Shown here one piece after another: positions 1 through 10,074 of a stretch of 33,849 nt of DNA (its first letter is position 1; every line of letters begins with the position of its first letter). The DNA lies in the NCBI GenBank assembly GCA_026989095.1, contig JALSKA010000006.1, positions 1-33,849 of the forward strand, given 5' to 3'. The notes under the pieces were generated by a model that worked only from the letters and a program-made list of their open reading frames with translations, did no database searches and had not been told where the DNA came from. This DNA is from Ardenticatenaceae bacterium (GTDB lineage Bacteria > Chloroflexota > Anaerolineae > Ardenticatenales > Ardenticatenaceae). Made by a program: the position numbers and the translations under genes.

Positions 1-381
1 GGTGTGGAGCTGGGGCGGTCACTCCTCGCGCTGGCGATGACGTTGGTGGCATTTGCCGTAATGGGCATCTCGCTGGGTGTTTTTCTGGCCACCCTCATTC
101 GCACTTCCCAGGCTGCGGCTGCCCTGTCCACTTTTCTCAGCATGGTATTAGCCGCGTTGGGGGGCGCATGGTGGCCGCTGGAAATCACCCCCGAAACCTA
201 CCAGCGGGTTGCCCAAGTCCTCCCCACTACCTGGACGATGCGCGCGTTCAAGGACATTTTTCTGCGCGGTGGCGGAGTCAGTGAGGTGCTCGTCGAAATC
301 GGGGTGTTGCTGGGATATGCGGCGGTGTTTTTAACCATCGCAATGTGGCAACTCCGCGAGCTGGAGGAAAATGTCAGTTAA
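1..381 (+). CDS. ABC-2 type transporter permease, C-terminal part (cut by window start)
   Basis: The reading frame is open from base 1, so the gene begins outside the window; the GTG at 4 is an internal codon, not a supported start. The visible ~126 residues hold three or four hydrophobic segments: one near the beginning, one around the ALSTFLSMVLAALGG stretch, and one before the C-terminus. Between the last two lies a loop containing PTTWTMRAF. A hydrophobic pair, a GxWWPLE-type element and a P-T-x-W-x-x-x-A-F motif are typical of the last third of ABC-2/NatB-type permeases, which work with a separate ATPase to export drugs, lipids or other substrates. The partner ATPase is presumably upstream of the window. 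The substrate cannot be told. The sequence downstream is decayed, so the gene sits at the edge of a degraded stretch. Confidence 0.8.
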   Translation, partial: GVELGRSLLALAMTLVAFAVMGISLGVFLATLIRTSQAAAALSTFLSMVLAALGGAWWPLEITPETYQRVAQVLPTTWTMRAFKDIFLRGGGVSEVLVEIGVLLGYAAVFLTIAMWQLRELEENVS

Positions 382-518
382 CAGGCCGGCGGGCATTCTC
401 CAGTTTATCGAGTTCGTGCTCAAACTCCTCCCAAAAGTGGGATATGGACCACAGACTTACGTGTGGGATGTACAGTAACCCTCTTCCTCGGTAATCACCT
501 CCACAGTAACCTTGTCTA
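378..518 (-). pseudogene. Possible decayed HicB-like antitoxin fragment
   Basis: On the minus strand two short pieces in different frames read as protein-like: TVEVITEEEGYCTSH (about 510-460), then a frame change, then a piece with SHFWEEFEHELDKLEN ending at a stop near 376. The first piece resembles the opening strand of HicB-type antitoxins. The second could be a worn version of the family's W/T-x-EEAL helix. No intact start or continuous frame exists and no hicA is visible. The assignment rests on short matches from memory and could be chance. Confidence 0.2.
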
Positions 519-591
519 GCTAGCAGCGATTCGCTGATCAATCGGCGTCAGGCGATGAGGAGTTTGTGGCGTTCAGGGTTGTGCTCCCCGC

Positions 592-905
592 TCATCTAAC
601 CGCCTCTTCATGGGAGTCGAAGGCTAGGGCTTTCTCTAGGTGCTGGAACACGCCCACGAAGTCCGCGATGAGGCCGCAGATCTTGCGCTGACCGTCCCGC
701 TCGTAGGGGCGGTTGCCCCGGGCGATGGCCTGGAGGAGCGCATGGTTGCGCATGGGCTTGTCCAAGGTGCATGGCGTAGAGCACGGGCACGTCGAAGCCC
801 GTGAGCAACTTGGAGGTGACGATGAGAAACTTGGGGTGCCCCTCCTGGCGGAAGCGGTCATCGCACAGCACGCGCACCATGCGCGCAGGGTAGACGAACT
901 AATTG
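592..905 (-). pseudogene. Type I restriction endonuclease R subunit (HsdR) remnant, frameshifted
   Basis: Two overlapping minus-strand frames together give an HsdR-like sequence. The upstream frame reads [31 protein letters not shown] and the second continues [43 protein letters not shown]. These match the helicase motif V/VI region of HsdR (ILIVxxKLLTGFDxP, LLQAIARxNRP) and the following D-x-VGxFxxLxKAL segment. The join is at about 763-767, where one extra base (CCTTGG where CTGG would keep frame) breaks the gene. The N-terminal nuclease, the first helicase domain and the C-terminus are missing, and no hsdM or hsdS is nearby. It is a dead fragment of a lost restriction system. Confidence 0.8.
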
Positions 906-950
906 TACCATGGCCCGCGAGAGGACAAATGGTATGACACGGGGGGACAT

Positions 951-979
951 TTGAAGTCCGTGACAAGCTCAGCTATACT
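951..979 (+). promoter_or_regulatory. Sigma70-type promoter for archease-rtcB-rsmI
   Basis: A -35 like TTGAAG (951-956) and a -10 TATACT (974-979) are separated by 17 bp. Transcription would begin near 986, about 29 nt before the archease start at 1015. The -10 matches 5/6 and the -35 4/6 of consensus. Confidence 0.5.
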
Positions 980-1014
980 TCACCCCACCGGGTACAGAGT
1001 GCGGGAGCACGGTC

Positions 1015-1446
1015 ATGGCCCACCGAAAATCGCCCTTCTTCGAGGAGCTGTCACACACGGCCGACGTGGCCGTGCGCGTGCGCGGCCGCTCCTTGCCCGA
1101 GCTCTTCGAGCACGCGGCCCTGGCTATGTTCCAGCTCATCGCCGGCGGCGAGTTGGAGCGTGTTCCCCCCCTCCACGAGCGGGAAGTCGGCGTGGCGTCG
1201 CTGGACCTGGAGTCCCTGCTGGTTGACTGGCTCACCGAGCTGCTCGTCCTCTTCGCCACCACGGGGGAGCTGGTGTGCCGGGCGCGCGTGACGGCCTTGG
1301 AGGAAACGCGGCTGCGCGCTTCTGTCTGGACGGGGCCTCCACCCTTCGAGCCCTATGAGGACATCAAGGCCGTCACGTACCACGACCTGCGCGTCGAGCA
1401 GGACGAGGAGGGGACGTGGTGGGCCACCATTGTGTTCGACGTGTAG
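1015..1446 (+). CDS. Archease (activator of RNA ligase RtcB)
   Basis: The 143-residue product matches the archease family in length and layout. HTADVAV near the N-terminus carries the metal-binding Asp (D17), KAVTYHDL lies in the last third, and the protein ends FDV, all characteristic. Archeases speed guanylylation of RtcB and widen its NTP use during 3'-phosphate RNA ligation in the cytoplasm. Its position 99 bp upstream of rtcB on the same strand supports this role directly. The start follows a weak GGGAG about 10 nt upstream, and no better in-frame start lies nearby. A promoter is predicted at 951-979. Confidence 0.93.
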   Translation: MAHRKSPFFEELSHTADVAVRVRGRSLPELFEHAALAMFQLIAGGELERVPPLHEREVGVASLDLESLLVDWLTELLVLFATTGELVCRARVTALEETRLRASVWTGPPPFEPYEDIKAVTYHDLRVEQDEEGTWWATIVFDV

Positions 1447-1545
1447 AGGGCCCTGGCACGTGTGTCGGCAGGGCTGTGGGGGAACGGGCGCATGGGGGAC
1501 AACGTCCTCACGATGGTGTGAGTGACACGGAAGGAGGGGTGTGGC

Positions 1546-2997
1546 ATGGTGAGCAAGCGGGAGCTGGTGCAAATTGACGAGTTCCTCTGGGAAATCCCCA
1601 AGGGCTACCGGCCCGACATGCGCGTGCCGGCCCGCGTCTACGCCAGCGAGGCGCTCTTGGACGCCATCCTGGGCGACAAGAGCATCGAGCAGCTCGTGAA
1701 CGTGGCCACGCTGCCCGGCATCCAGAAGTACGCCCTGGCCATGCCCGACATCCACCAGGGCTACGGGTTTCCCATTGGCGGCGTGGCTGCTACGGCCTGG
1801 CCGGACGGGGTCATTTCGCCCGGCGGCATTGGCTACGACATCAACTGCGGCGTGCGCCTGCTCGCCTCGGAGCTGGACGAGGAGGAGGTGCGCCCGTATT
1901 TGGACGACCTGGCCACGTGCCTCTACCAGTACTGCCCCAGCGGCGTGGGCCGCGGAGGGCACTACCCGCTCAACAACGCGGAGCTGGAGCGGGTGGCCGT
2001 GGAAGGTGCCCGCTGGTGCCTCAAGAAGGGCATGGCCCGCGAGGAGGACTTGGAGCGCACCGAGGAGGGCGGCCGCCTGTCGGGGGCCGATCCCGCCCAC
2101 GTCAGCCCGCAGGCGCGCAAGCGGGGGCGCCAGCAGCTCGGCACGCTGGGCGCGGGCAACCACTTCCTCGAGGTGGACGTGGTGCGCGAGGTCTACTACC
2201 CCGAAGCAGCCGACGCCTTTGGGCTGCGGGTCGGTCAAGTGGTGGTGCTCATCCACTGTGGATCGCGCGGTTTCGGCCACCAGATCGCCACGGACTACAT
2301 CCGCGAGTTCCAGAGGGCGGTCCACACGTACGGCATCGTGCTGCCGGACCGGGAGCTGGTCTGTGCGCCCCTCGACACGCCCGAGGGCGAGCGCTACTTG
2401 GCGGCCATGCGGTGTGCGGCCAACTTCGCCTTTGCCAACCGCCAGGTCTTGGCCCACCAGGTGCGCCGGGCCTTCGAGGACGTGCTGGGCTGCCACGGCC
2501 TGCCCTTCGACTTGGTCCAAGTCTATGACTTGGCCCACAACATCGGCAAAGTCGAGTGGCACGATGTGAACGGCGTGCGCCGACAGGTCTGCGTCCACCG
2601 GAAGGGGGCCACGCGCTCCTTCGGCCCCGGCCACCCCGATGTGCCGGCCGCCTACCGCCACGTGGGCCAGCCGGTCCTGGTGCCCGGCTCGATGGGCACG
2701 GCCAGCTACGTGCTGGTGGGCACCGAGGGGGCAATGGTGGCCACGTTTGGGTCGAGTTGTCACGGGGCCGGGCGCCAGATGAGCCGGCGCAAGGCCAAGA
2801 AGAGCATCAAGGGCGCCACGCTGCGGGGACAGTTGGAGGCACAAGGCATTGTGGTGCGGGCCGGCAGCATGAAGGGGCTGGCCGAGGAGGCGCCCTTCGC
2901 CTACAAGGACGTGGAGGCCGTGGTGGACGTGGTGGAGGCGGCCGGCGTGGCCCGCAAGGTGGTGCGCGTGGAACCGATTGCGGTGATCAAAGGATGA
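1546..2997 (+). CDS. rtcB: RNA-splicing/repair ligase RtcB
   Basis: The 483-residue protein joins RNA 2',3'-cyclic phosphate (or 3'-phosphate) ends to 5'-OH ends using GTP and Mn2+; in bacteria it is thought to repair cleaved RNA. Motifs are intact: [29 protein letters not shown] with the metal-binding D98 and C101; [44 protein letters not shown]; and SSCHGAGR, whose His (about residue 406) is the guanylylated residue. I chose the ATG at 1546 over the GTG at 1522 because GGAAGGAGG (1529-1537) sits at proper spacing before 1546. The stop overlaps the rsmI start, so the two are probably translationally coupled. Confidence 0.97.
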   Translation: MVSKRELVQIDEFLWEIPKGYRPDMRVPARVYASEALLDAILGDKSIEQLVNVATLPGIQKYALAMPDIHQGYGFPIGGVAATAWPDGVISPGGIGYDINCGVRLLASELDEEEVRPYLDDLATCLYQYCPSGVGRGGHYPLNNAELERVAVEGARWCLKKGMAREEDLERTEEGGRLSGADPAHVSPQARKRGRQQLGTLGAGNHFLEVDVVREVYYPEAADAFGLRVGQVVVLIHCGSRGFGHQIATDYIREFQRAVHTYGIVLPDRELVCAPLDTPEGERYLAAMRCAANFAFANRQVLAHQVRRAFEDVLGCHGLPFDLVQVYDLAHNIGKVEWHDVNGVRRQVCVHRKGATRSFGPGHPDVPAAYRHVGQPVLVPGSMGTASYVLVGTEGAMVATFGSSCHGAGRQMSRRKAKKSIKGATLRGQLEAQGIVVRAGSMKGLAEEAPFAYKDVEAVVDVVEAAGVARKVVRVEPIAVIKG

Positions 2998-3836
2998 TGG
3001 GCACCCTGTACGTGGTGGGCACCCCCATCGGCAACTTGGAGGACATCACCCTGCGCGCCCTGCGGGTGCTGCGCGAGGTGGACCTCATCGCGGCCGAGGA
3101 CACCCGCCGGACGGCCAAGCTCCTGCGCCGGTATGACATCCACACGCCCCTCACGAGCTATCACGAGCACAACCGGCGCCGCAAGCTGCCCGTGCTCATC
3201 CAAGCCCTCGGCGAAGGGGATGTGGCCCTGGTCTCGGACGCCGGGATGCCCGGCATCAGCGACCCCGGTTACGAGCTGGTCGCCCGGGCCATTGGCCACG
3301 GCATTCGTGTGGTGCCCGTGCCGGGGCCGTCGGCAGTGATCGCCGCGCTCGTGGCCAGCGGGTTGCCCTGCGAGCCCTTCACCTACTTGGGCTTTCTTCC
3401 CCGCAGGCGTCCGGACCGCCGGCGCCTGTTGCGCGAAGTGGCCTCCGTGCCCCACACGTTGGTGGTCTTCGAGGCCCCCCACCGCCTGGCGGAGAGCCTG
3501 GCCGACATGGCCGAGCTCTTGGGGGACGAGAGGCGTGTGGTGGTGGCCCGCGAGTTGACCAAGGTTCACGAGGAGTTCTGGCGGGGCACCTTGGGTGAGG
3601 CCTTGGCTCACGTCCGGGTCACCCCGCCGCGCGGGGAGCTCACTCTGGTGGTCGAGGGGGCCGGGGCTGACACAGGCGGCGAGCCCCCTTGGGCCGCGGA
3701 GCGCGTCCGGCAGGCCCTGCGCCATTTGGCCTCACAGGGCGTGACCGGATCGCGCGCCGTCAAGGACGTGGCCCGCCGAGCCCGTTGGCCGCGGCGTGAC
3801 GTTTACCAAGTGTGGCTGGAGCTTCAGGAAGAGTGA
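2994..3836 (+). CDS. rsmI: 16S rRNA (cytidine(1402)-2'-O)-methyltransferase RsmI
   Basis: RsmI uses S-adenosylmethionine to methylate the 2'-O of C1402 in the decoding centre of 16S rRNA. The 280-residue product has the tetrapyrrole-methylase fold signatures in order: [15 protein letters not shown] at the N-terminus, [33 protein letters not shown] and [17 protein letters not shown] segment and a short basic C-terminal domain ending in YQVWLELQ follow. The start ATG at 2994 overlaps the rtcB stop (ATGA); an ATG at 2997 is an alternative. Pairing an RNA ligase with an rRNA methyltransferase suggests shared RNA-maintenance expression, which is inference. Confidence 0.96.
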   Translation: MMGTLYVVGTPIGNLEDITLRALRVLREVDLIAAEDTRRTAKLLRRYDIHTPLTSYHEHNRRRKLPVLIQALGEGDVALVSDAGMPGISDPGYELVARAIGHGIRVVPVPGPSAVIAALVASGLPCEPFTYLGFLPRRRPDRRRLLREVASVPHTLVVFEAPHRLAESLADMAELLGDERRVVVARELTKVHEEFWRGTLGEALAHVRVTPPRGELTLVVEGAGADTGGEPPWAAERVRQALRHLASQGVTGSRAVKDVARRARWPRRDVYQVWLELQEE

Positions 3837-3890
3837 AGGGGAGATGGCTCTGCGGTTCAGGCGGTTTGGGAGGGCCGGAAGGAGGACCAC

Positions 3891-5057
3891 GTGAATCAGG
3901 AGCAGCTCCGCCGTCGAATTGCGAAAGGGGAAGACTTACACACGGAGTTCAAGGAGAAGCCGATCCGCCCAGATGACTTGGCTGCGGAACTGGTGGCTTT
4001 TGCGAACACCGATGGCGGATGGCTCATATTCGGTGTCACCGATGATCGTCACATCGTCGGCGTGGAAGACGTGGACACATTGGTCCAGCAGGTGGACCAA
4101 GTCGCGTATCAGAATTGTCGCCCTCCTGTGACGGTTGTTCAAGAAGTTCTCCCCGTGGGTGATGGAAAGGCAGTATTGATTGTACGGGTGCCCAAGGGGG
4201 ATCAACGTCCGTATCAAACTCGCCGTGGTCATTTCTACGTTCGCACTGCCAGTGGCAAACGGCGAGCTTCCCGACAGGAGCTTCTACGCCTTTTTCAGGC
4301 CGCCCAGAGCCTATTCTTTGAAGAAACGCTCATTCTTCAAGCTTCCCTGGATGATCTGAACCTTGCAGCATTTCGGCGGTTTTGCCAGCATGTGGTCGGT
4401 GATTGGAACGGACAATATGCCCAGTTGCTAATGAATTGGAGTCTTGTCAGGGAACATGAAGGAGAGCACTATCCCACGGTGGCTGCTTTGCTCCTCTTTG
4501 GGTATCAACCGGAGCGGTTTCTTCCTTATGCTTATGCTAGTGCGGCACGCATTCCGGGCACCGAAGCGAGCGCGGAACCCTCTGATGTGAAACGGGTGGA
4601 AGGTTCTCTCTTTGATATCCTGGAAAATATAACTCGGTTCATCAGACTCCACTTGCCCACACCTCATCGCATTCGTGGCTTCGAGCGAGAAACCTTTCCC
4701 GAACTCCCCGAAGCTGCCTTGCGAGAAGTGATAGTCAATGCCCTGGTTCATCGGGATTATGCTATTGCCGCCCCAATTCGCGTGTTCATCTTGGACGACC
4801 GTGTGGAGGTACGGAGTCCGGGGGGGCTCCCAAATACAGTGACGGTGGAAATGGTCAAATTTGGGCTGGCCCATGTTCTGCGCAACCCTCTGTTGTATAC
4901 GTTTTTCTACAGAGCAGGTTATGTCACGGACACGGGAAACGGGCTCCGTCGAGTCATTCGGCTGGTGCAAGAGGCAACAGGGCAGGAGCCTCTTCTCAAG
5001 GAGGAAGGCAACGAGTGGGTCGTGGCGCTTCCACGGCGGGGAGACGTGGGCCGCTGA
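3891..5057 (+). CDS. AlbA_2/Schlafen-domain putative DNA-binding protein with C-terminal HATPase-like domain
   Basis: The 388-residue protein has an N-terminal AlbA_2 (Schlafen-type) domain, about residues 10-130: TEFKEKP, AFANTDGGWLIFGVTDD, then RGHFYVRTASGKRRASRQEL. A middle linker follows. The C-terminal part resembles the HATPase_c_4 region: LREVIVNALVHRDY, DRVEVRSPGGLP and TDTGNGLRRV. Such proteins are often annotated as ATP-dependent DNA helicase-related or transcriptional regulators; their biochemical role is mostly unknown and some occur in defence or mobile contexts. The start is GTG with GGAAGGAGG (3877-3885). Codon use is clearly more AT-rich than in flanking genes, and the gene splits an otherwise housekeeping run, both signs of horizontal gain. 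Confidence 0.8.
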   Translation: MNQEQLRRRIAKGEDLHTEFKEKPIRPDDLAAELVAFANTDGGWLIFGVTDDRHIVGVEDVDTLVQQVDQVAYQNCRPPVTVVQEVLPVGDGKAVLIVRVPKGDQRPYQTRRGHFYVRTASGKRRASRQELLRLFQAAQSLFFEETLILQASLDDLNLAAFRRFCQHVVGDWNGQYAQLLMNWSLVREHEGEHYPTVAALLLFGYQPERFLPYAYASAARIPGTEASAEPSDVKRVEGSLFDILENITRFIRLHLPTPHRIRGFERETFPELPEAALREVIVNALVHRDYAIAAPIRVFILDDRVEVRSPGGLPNTVTVEMVKFGLAHVLRNPLLYTFFYRAGYVTDTGNGLRRVIRLVQEATGQEPLLKEEGNEWVVALPRRGDVGR

Positions 5058-5123
5058 AGAGCGGCTTTCCGGAAAAACGTCGGCCGCAGTGTGACAACAC
5101 GTAAACCTTTCGGAGGGGATCAT

Positions 5124-6197
5124 ATGGCATCGGATTCGTCGCTCGACGGCATGACCGACTACATCTCGTTCGATCCAGACGGCATGTTGGAGTGTATTCG
5201 CGAGCTGCCGGCCCAGATCGAGGCGGCCTGGGCGTTGGTCAACCGCCTTTCCTTGCCCGGCGACTTCGGCGAGCGGGTGGCCAACGTGCTGGTGATCGGC
5301 ATGGGGGGGAGCGCCATCGGCGCCGACCTCGTCGCCGGCATTGTGGCCGACCACTGCCGGGTGCCCATCGGCGTTCACCGGGGATACGGCGTGCCCGCCT
5401 GGGTGGACGAGGAGACACTGGTGATCGCTTCCAGCTACAGCGGCAACACGGAGGAGACCCTGAGCGGGTGGAAGGCCGCGCGCCGGCGGGGCGCCCAGTG
5501 CATGGCCATCACCACGGGCGGCGCCCTGGCCGACGCGGCCCAGGAGGCCAAGGCGCCCCTTCTCCTCTTCGACTACCAAGCCCAACCCCGCGCGGCCCTG
5601 GGCTACAGCTTCACCCTCATCTACGGCGTGCTGGCTCGCCTGGGCCTCATCGCCGACCCCACCATGGGCTTGCGCTCCGCCGTGGCCACCTTGCGGGCCA
5701 CGGGCACGGCCTGGGAGCCCGACGTGCCCACGGAGCAGAACTTGGCCAAGCAACTGGCCCTCTGGTACGCCGATGCCCTGCCCGTCATCTTCGGCGCCGA
5801 GCACCTGAGCGCCGTGGCCCGCCGTTGGACCACCCAAGTCAACGAGAACAGCAAGGCGTGGGCCGTCTGGGCCGAGATGCCCGAGCTTAACCACAACGTG
5901 GTGGTGGGATTCGCCCAGCCGGAGGCGGTTCGACAGGTGGTGCGCGTGACCCAGTTGCGCTCCAAATTCTACCACGAGCGCGTCAAGAAGCGCTTCGACA
6001 TCACCGGCCGACTCTTGGACGAGGCCGACGTCGAGTGGCGGGACGTGGAGGCCGTGGGCAACACGCCGCTCGCCGAGATGTTGTGGACCATCTGGCTGGG
6101 CGACTACGTGAGCTATTACCTGGCCTACCTGTACCGCACCGACCCCTCCCCGGTGGAACCCATTCGCCGCCTGAAAGCCAGCTTGGCGCAGGAGTGA
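5124..6197 (+). CDS. Bifunctional phosphoglucose/phosphomannose isomerase (SIS family)
   Basis: This cytosolic enzyme interconverts glucose-6-P or mannose-6-P with fructose-6-P. The 357-residue product has two SIS domains. The first carries GMGGSAIGADL and SYSGNTEETL for sugar-phosphate binding, then QPRAALGYSF, a hallmark of the bifunctional archaeal/bacterial PGI/PMI subfamily. The second carries TEQNLAKQLA, VNENSKAW and ELNHNVVVGF with the catalytic Glu and His region. I prefer the ATG at 5124 because of GGAGGGG at 5112-5118; an in-frame upstream start at 5091 would add 11 residues without a clear ribosome site. A strong hairpin follows the gene. Confidence 0.93.
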   Translation: MASDSSLDGMTDYISFDPDGMLECIRELPAQIEAAWALVNRLSLPGDFGERVANVLVIGMGGSAIGADLVAGIVADHCRVPIGVHRGYGVPAWVDEETLVIASSYSGNTEETLSGWKAARRRGAQCMAITTGGALADAAQEAKAPLLLFDYQAQPRAALGYSFTLIYGVLARLGLIADPTMGLRSAVATLRATGTAWEPDVPTEQNLAKQLALWYADALPVIFGAEHLSAVARRWTTQVNENSKAWAVWAEMPELNHNVVVGFAQPEAVRQVVRVTQLRSKFYHERVKKRFDITGRLLDEADVEWRDVEAVGNTPLAEMLWTIWLGDYVSYYLAYLYRTDPSPVEPIRRLKASLAQE

Positions 6198-6204
6198 AAT
6201 GAGC

Positions 6205-6232
6205 GGCCCCGGACAGCGGCGCGTCCGGGGCC
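6205..6232 (+). terminator. GC-rich hairpin after the isomerase gene (no U-tract)
   Basis: GGCCCCGGAC (6205-6214) and GTCCGGGGCC (6223-6232) form a perfect 10-bp stem with an 8-nt loop, 7 nt after the stop codon. No T-run follows, so it may be a weak terminator, an mRNA 3'-end stabiliser, or both. Confidence 0.5.
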
Positions 6233-6263
6233 GTCGGCTCCCAACTTGGACAAGGAGGTCCGT

Positions 6264-7700
6264 ATGCTCGAAGTTCACGAACCCATCTGGCTTCCTCCCA
6301 CCGACATTCCCCCGCACGGCATCTACGAGACGGTGCTCGACGTGATTGGGCGCACCCCCCTGGTCAAGTTGCGCAAGGTGACCCGCGGGCTCAAGCCCAC
6401 TGTGCTGGCCAAGTGCGAGTTCCTCAACCCGGGCGGCTCGGTGAAGGACCGCATCGGCATCGCCATTGTCGTGGACGCCGAGCGGCGGGGCCTGCTCAAG
6501 CCGGGCGGCACCATCGTGGAGGCCACGTCCGGCAACACGGGCGTGGGATTGGCCATCGCCGCGGCCATCAGGGGGTATCGTGCCGTCTTCGTCATGCCCG
6601 ACAAGATGAGCGAGGAGAAGATCCGCCTCCTGCGCGCCTTCGGCGCCCGCGTGGTCATCACGCCCACGGCCGTGGCGCCGGACGACCCGCGCAGCTACTA
6701 CAGCGTGGCCAAGCAGATCGTCGAGGAGACGCCGGGGGCCATCCTGGCCAACCAGTATTTCAACCCGGCCAACCCCATCGCCCACTATTACACCACAGGC
6801 CCGGAGATCTGGGAGGGCACCGGAGGGCGCGTCACCCACGTGGTGATCGGCATGGGCACGGGCGGCACCATCACCGGCGTGGGCAAATACCTCAAAGAAC
6901 AGAACCCCAACGTGCAGATCATTGGCGTGGACCCGGTGGGCTCGGTCCTCCACGATTACTTCTACACCGGCCAGCTCCCGCCCGCCCACACCTACAAGGT
7001 GGAGGGCATTGGCGAGGACATCATCCCCGGCACCCTCGACTTCGAGTACGTGGACCGCGTCATCCAAGTGGGCGACAAGGAGAGCTTCCTCATGACCCGT
7101 CGCCTGGTGCGGGAGGAGGGGCTCTTCTGCGGCGGCTCGAGCGGCTCGGCCCTCTGGGCAGCCCTCCAAGTGGCCCGCGAGTGTGGGCCGGAGGACGTGA
7201 TCGTGGTCATCTTGCCCGACAGCGGCTCACGCTACTTGAGCAAGGTCTTCAACGACGACTGGATGCGGGAGAACCGCTTCCTCGACTACAGCCTGCTGGG
7301 CGAAGGGCGCGTGGCCGACGTGCTGGCCCACAAGGCACGGCCCGACGTGATCACCGCCCGCCCCACCGACCGCAAGGTGGATGTCATCCGCCTGCTCAAG
7401 GAACATGACATCTCCCAGGTGCCCGTCGTGGACGAGGAGGGGCGCTACCAGGGTGTGGTCACCGAGATGGCCCTGCTCGACCACCTCCTCAGCGGCGGCC
7501 ACGCTCACGCCCCTGACGAGACGGTGGAGGACGTGATCAGCACCGACGTGATGTTGGTGGGCCAGGAAACCAGCCTCGACGCGCTGGCCGAGGCCTTCAG
7601 CGTCTCCAACGTGGTCATTGTCGTGGACGGCGAGGGCCATGTGGAGGGCATCCTGACCAAGATCGACCTGATCGACTACTTGGCCCGCCGGCTGCGCTAA
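6264..7700 (+). CDS. Cystathionine beta-synthase with C-terminal CBS-domain pair
   Basis: This PLP enzyme condenses serine (or O-acetylserine/homocysteine-type partners) to cystathionine or cysteine in transsulfuration. The 478-residue protein has a fold-type II PLP core (residues about 20-340): IGRTPLVKL, NPGGSVKDR with the PLP lysine K61, EATSGNTGVGLA, GMGTGGTITGVGKYL and FCGGSSGSALW. A tandem CBS-domain module follows (about 350-475), with SQVPVVDEEGRYQGVVTE in the first and VVIVVDGEGHVEGILTKIDL in the second. That module points to cystathionine beta-synthase rather than plain cysteine synthase and probably senses an adenosyl ligand. Start ATG 6264 has AAGGAGG at 6252-6258. No cystathionine lyase gene is adjacent. 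Confidence 0.9.
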   Translation: MLEVHEPIWLPPTDIPPHGIYETVLDVIGRTPLVKLRKVTRGLKPTVLAKCEFLNPGGSVKDRIGIAIVVDAERRGLLKPGGTIVEATSGNTGVGLAIAAAIRGYRAVFVMPDKMSEEKIRLLRAFGARVVITPTAVAPDDPRSYYSVAKQIVEETPGAILANQYFNPANPIAHYYTTGPEIWEGTGGRVTHVVIGMGTGGTITGVGKYLKEQNPNVQIIGVDPVGSVLHDYFYTGQLPPAHTYKVEGIGEDIIPGTLDFEYVDRVIQVGDKESFLMTRRLVREEGLFCGGSSGSALWAALQVARECGPEDVIVVILPDSGSRYLSKVFNDDWMRENRFLDYSLLGEGRVADVLAHKARPDVITARPTDRKVDVIRLLKEHDISQVPVVDEEGRYQGVVTEMALLDHLLSGGHAHAPDETVEDVISTDVMLVGQETSLDALAEAFSVSNVVIVVDGEGHVEGILTKIDLIDYLARRLR

Positions 7701-7706
7701 GCGGCT

Positions 7707-7737
7707 CCCACCCGCGGACCCGAAGTCCGCGGGTGGG
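7707..7737. terminator. Hairpin between convergent genes
   Basis: CCCACCCGCGGA (7707-7718) pairs with TCCGCGGGTGGG (7726-7737), extendable to 13 bp with a 5-nt loop. It lies between the convergent cystathionine beta-synthase and homocitrate synthase genes and could end transcripts from both sides. No T-run is present on either strand. Confidence 0.55.
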
Positions 7738-7748
7738 GCGAGCTTCGC

Positions 7749-8972
<1,224 letters not shown>

Positions 8973-10058
8973 TCACCGGCAGGTGGCCTTCGCGGGCTCG
9001 GGCCGGCCGGCTCGGGCGGACACCAGGTGCTCGAGGGCGGCGCGCAGCACGGCAATGCCCCGCCGGTATTCGTCCAGCTCGACGTGCTCGTCGGGCGTGT
9101 GATCCAGCCGGGAGTCGCCCGGGCCGTAGGCCACAATGGGGCACTCCCACGCCGGCCCCACCACGTTCATGTCGCTGGTGCCCGTCTTCACCTTGAACCT
9201 GGGCCTCCCGCCAACCCGCCGGATGGCGTGGAGGAAAGCCCGGGTGAGGGGCGTGCGCCGGTCGGCCACGAAGGCAGGCTCGGCCCCCCGAAACGCCAGG
9301 CGGCCGCCGTTCGGGTTGAGAGCCTGGAGATCGCGCTTCAGCGTGGTGGGTGCCAGGCCAGGGGGCAGGCGAAACGCAAACGTGGCCCGCACCACGTCCT
9401 CGTTCCCCTCGCGGCGGGTTTCGATGTGACGCAGGCTCGGCTGGAGTTGGTGGAAGGCCCCCTGCCGGCCCCGGTTGAAGCGCTCGACGTAGGCCACGAT
9501 GGCGTTCCAGTAGTTGACGGCGTGTTCGGCCACGGCCCGGCCGGGGCCGGCCGTGTGGGCTGTGGGCTGACGGCACTCGTAGTCGAGCAGCAGGCGTCCC
9601 TTGTAGCCCACTGTGATGGCGTCCCACCCGCTGGGCTCCCCCACGATGCAGAAGGCGGGACGGTAGTGGCGGGCCACGTGGCGGGCGCCGCGCGAGGTGG
9701 CGGCCTCCTCCTCCACAGCCCCCACCACCACGAACTGCCAGCCCTCCACCGGGCCCAGCTCGGCCACGGCCGTCACGAAGGCGGCCAGCGGCCCCTTGGC
9801 GTCCACGGCCCCCCGGCCGTAGAGCCGGCCGTCGCGGATTTCAGGGCGGGGCCCGCCGGGCACCGTGTCGATGTGGCCCAGCAGCAGGACCTGGCGTGGC
9901 CCGGTGCCCAGAACGCCGACCGCGTTGCCGGCCTCGTCCACGTGGGCGTGGAACCCCAGCGCCCCCATCTGCTCGACCAGCCAGGCCACGGCCTCGGCCT
10001 CCTGGCCGCTGGGGCTGGGGATGGCCACGAGCCCCTGGAGCAGAGCGATCTCGTCCAT
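8973..10058 (-). CDS. lysK: LysK: [LysW]-lysine (or -ornithine) hydrolase, M20 family
   Basis: LysK releases free lysine (or ornithine) from the C-terminal Glu of the carrier LysW, the final step of the pathway. The 361-residue protein is an M20 metallopeptidase: GHIDTVPG (first metal His), [14 protein letters not shown] (bridging Asp), [13 protein letters not shown] (catalytic Glu pair), [10 protein letters not shown] and, near the end, [13 protein letters not shown]. It lacks room for an acetylornithine-deacetylase-type larger lid and sits next to lysJ, supporting LysK over ArgE. GGGAGGAA lies just before ATG 10058. The gene follows lysJ by 16 bp. Confidence 0.92.
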   Translation of the reverse strand: MDEIALLQGLVAIPSPSGQEAEAVAWLVEQMGALGFHAHVDEAGNAVGVLGTGPRQVLLLGHIDTVPGGPRPEIRDGRLYGRGAVDAKGPLAAFVTAVAELGPVEGWQFVVVGAVEEEAATSRGARHVARHYRPAFCIVGEPSGWDAITVGYKGRLLLDYECRQPTAHTAGPGRAVAEHAVNYWNAIVAYVERFNRGRQGAFHQLQPSLRHIETRREGNEDVVRATFAFRLPPGLAPTTLKRDLQALNPNGGRLAFRGAEPAFVADRRTPLTRAFLHAIRRVGGRPRFKVKTGTSDMNVVGPAWECPIVAYGPGDSRLDHTPDEHVELDEYRRGIAVLRAALEHLVSARAGRPEPAKATCR

Positions 10059-10074
10059 TGGCTTCCTCCCTGAA

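Noticed and set aside
1051-2844. 597-codon minus-strand open frame opposite archease and rtcB
   Set aside because: It is antisense to clear genes, has a low-complexity His/Val/Leu/Gly composition and no family motif. Such frames arise from high GC at third positions.
4428-7169. 913-codon minus-strand open frame
   Set aside because: It runs antisense through three recognised genes and their gaps and shows no domain; it is a shadow.
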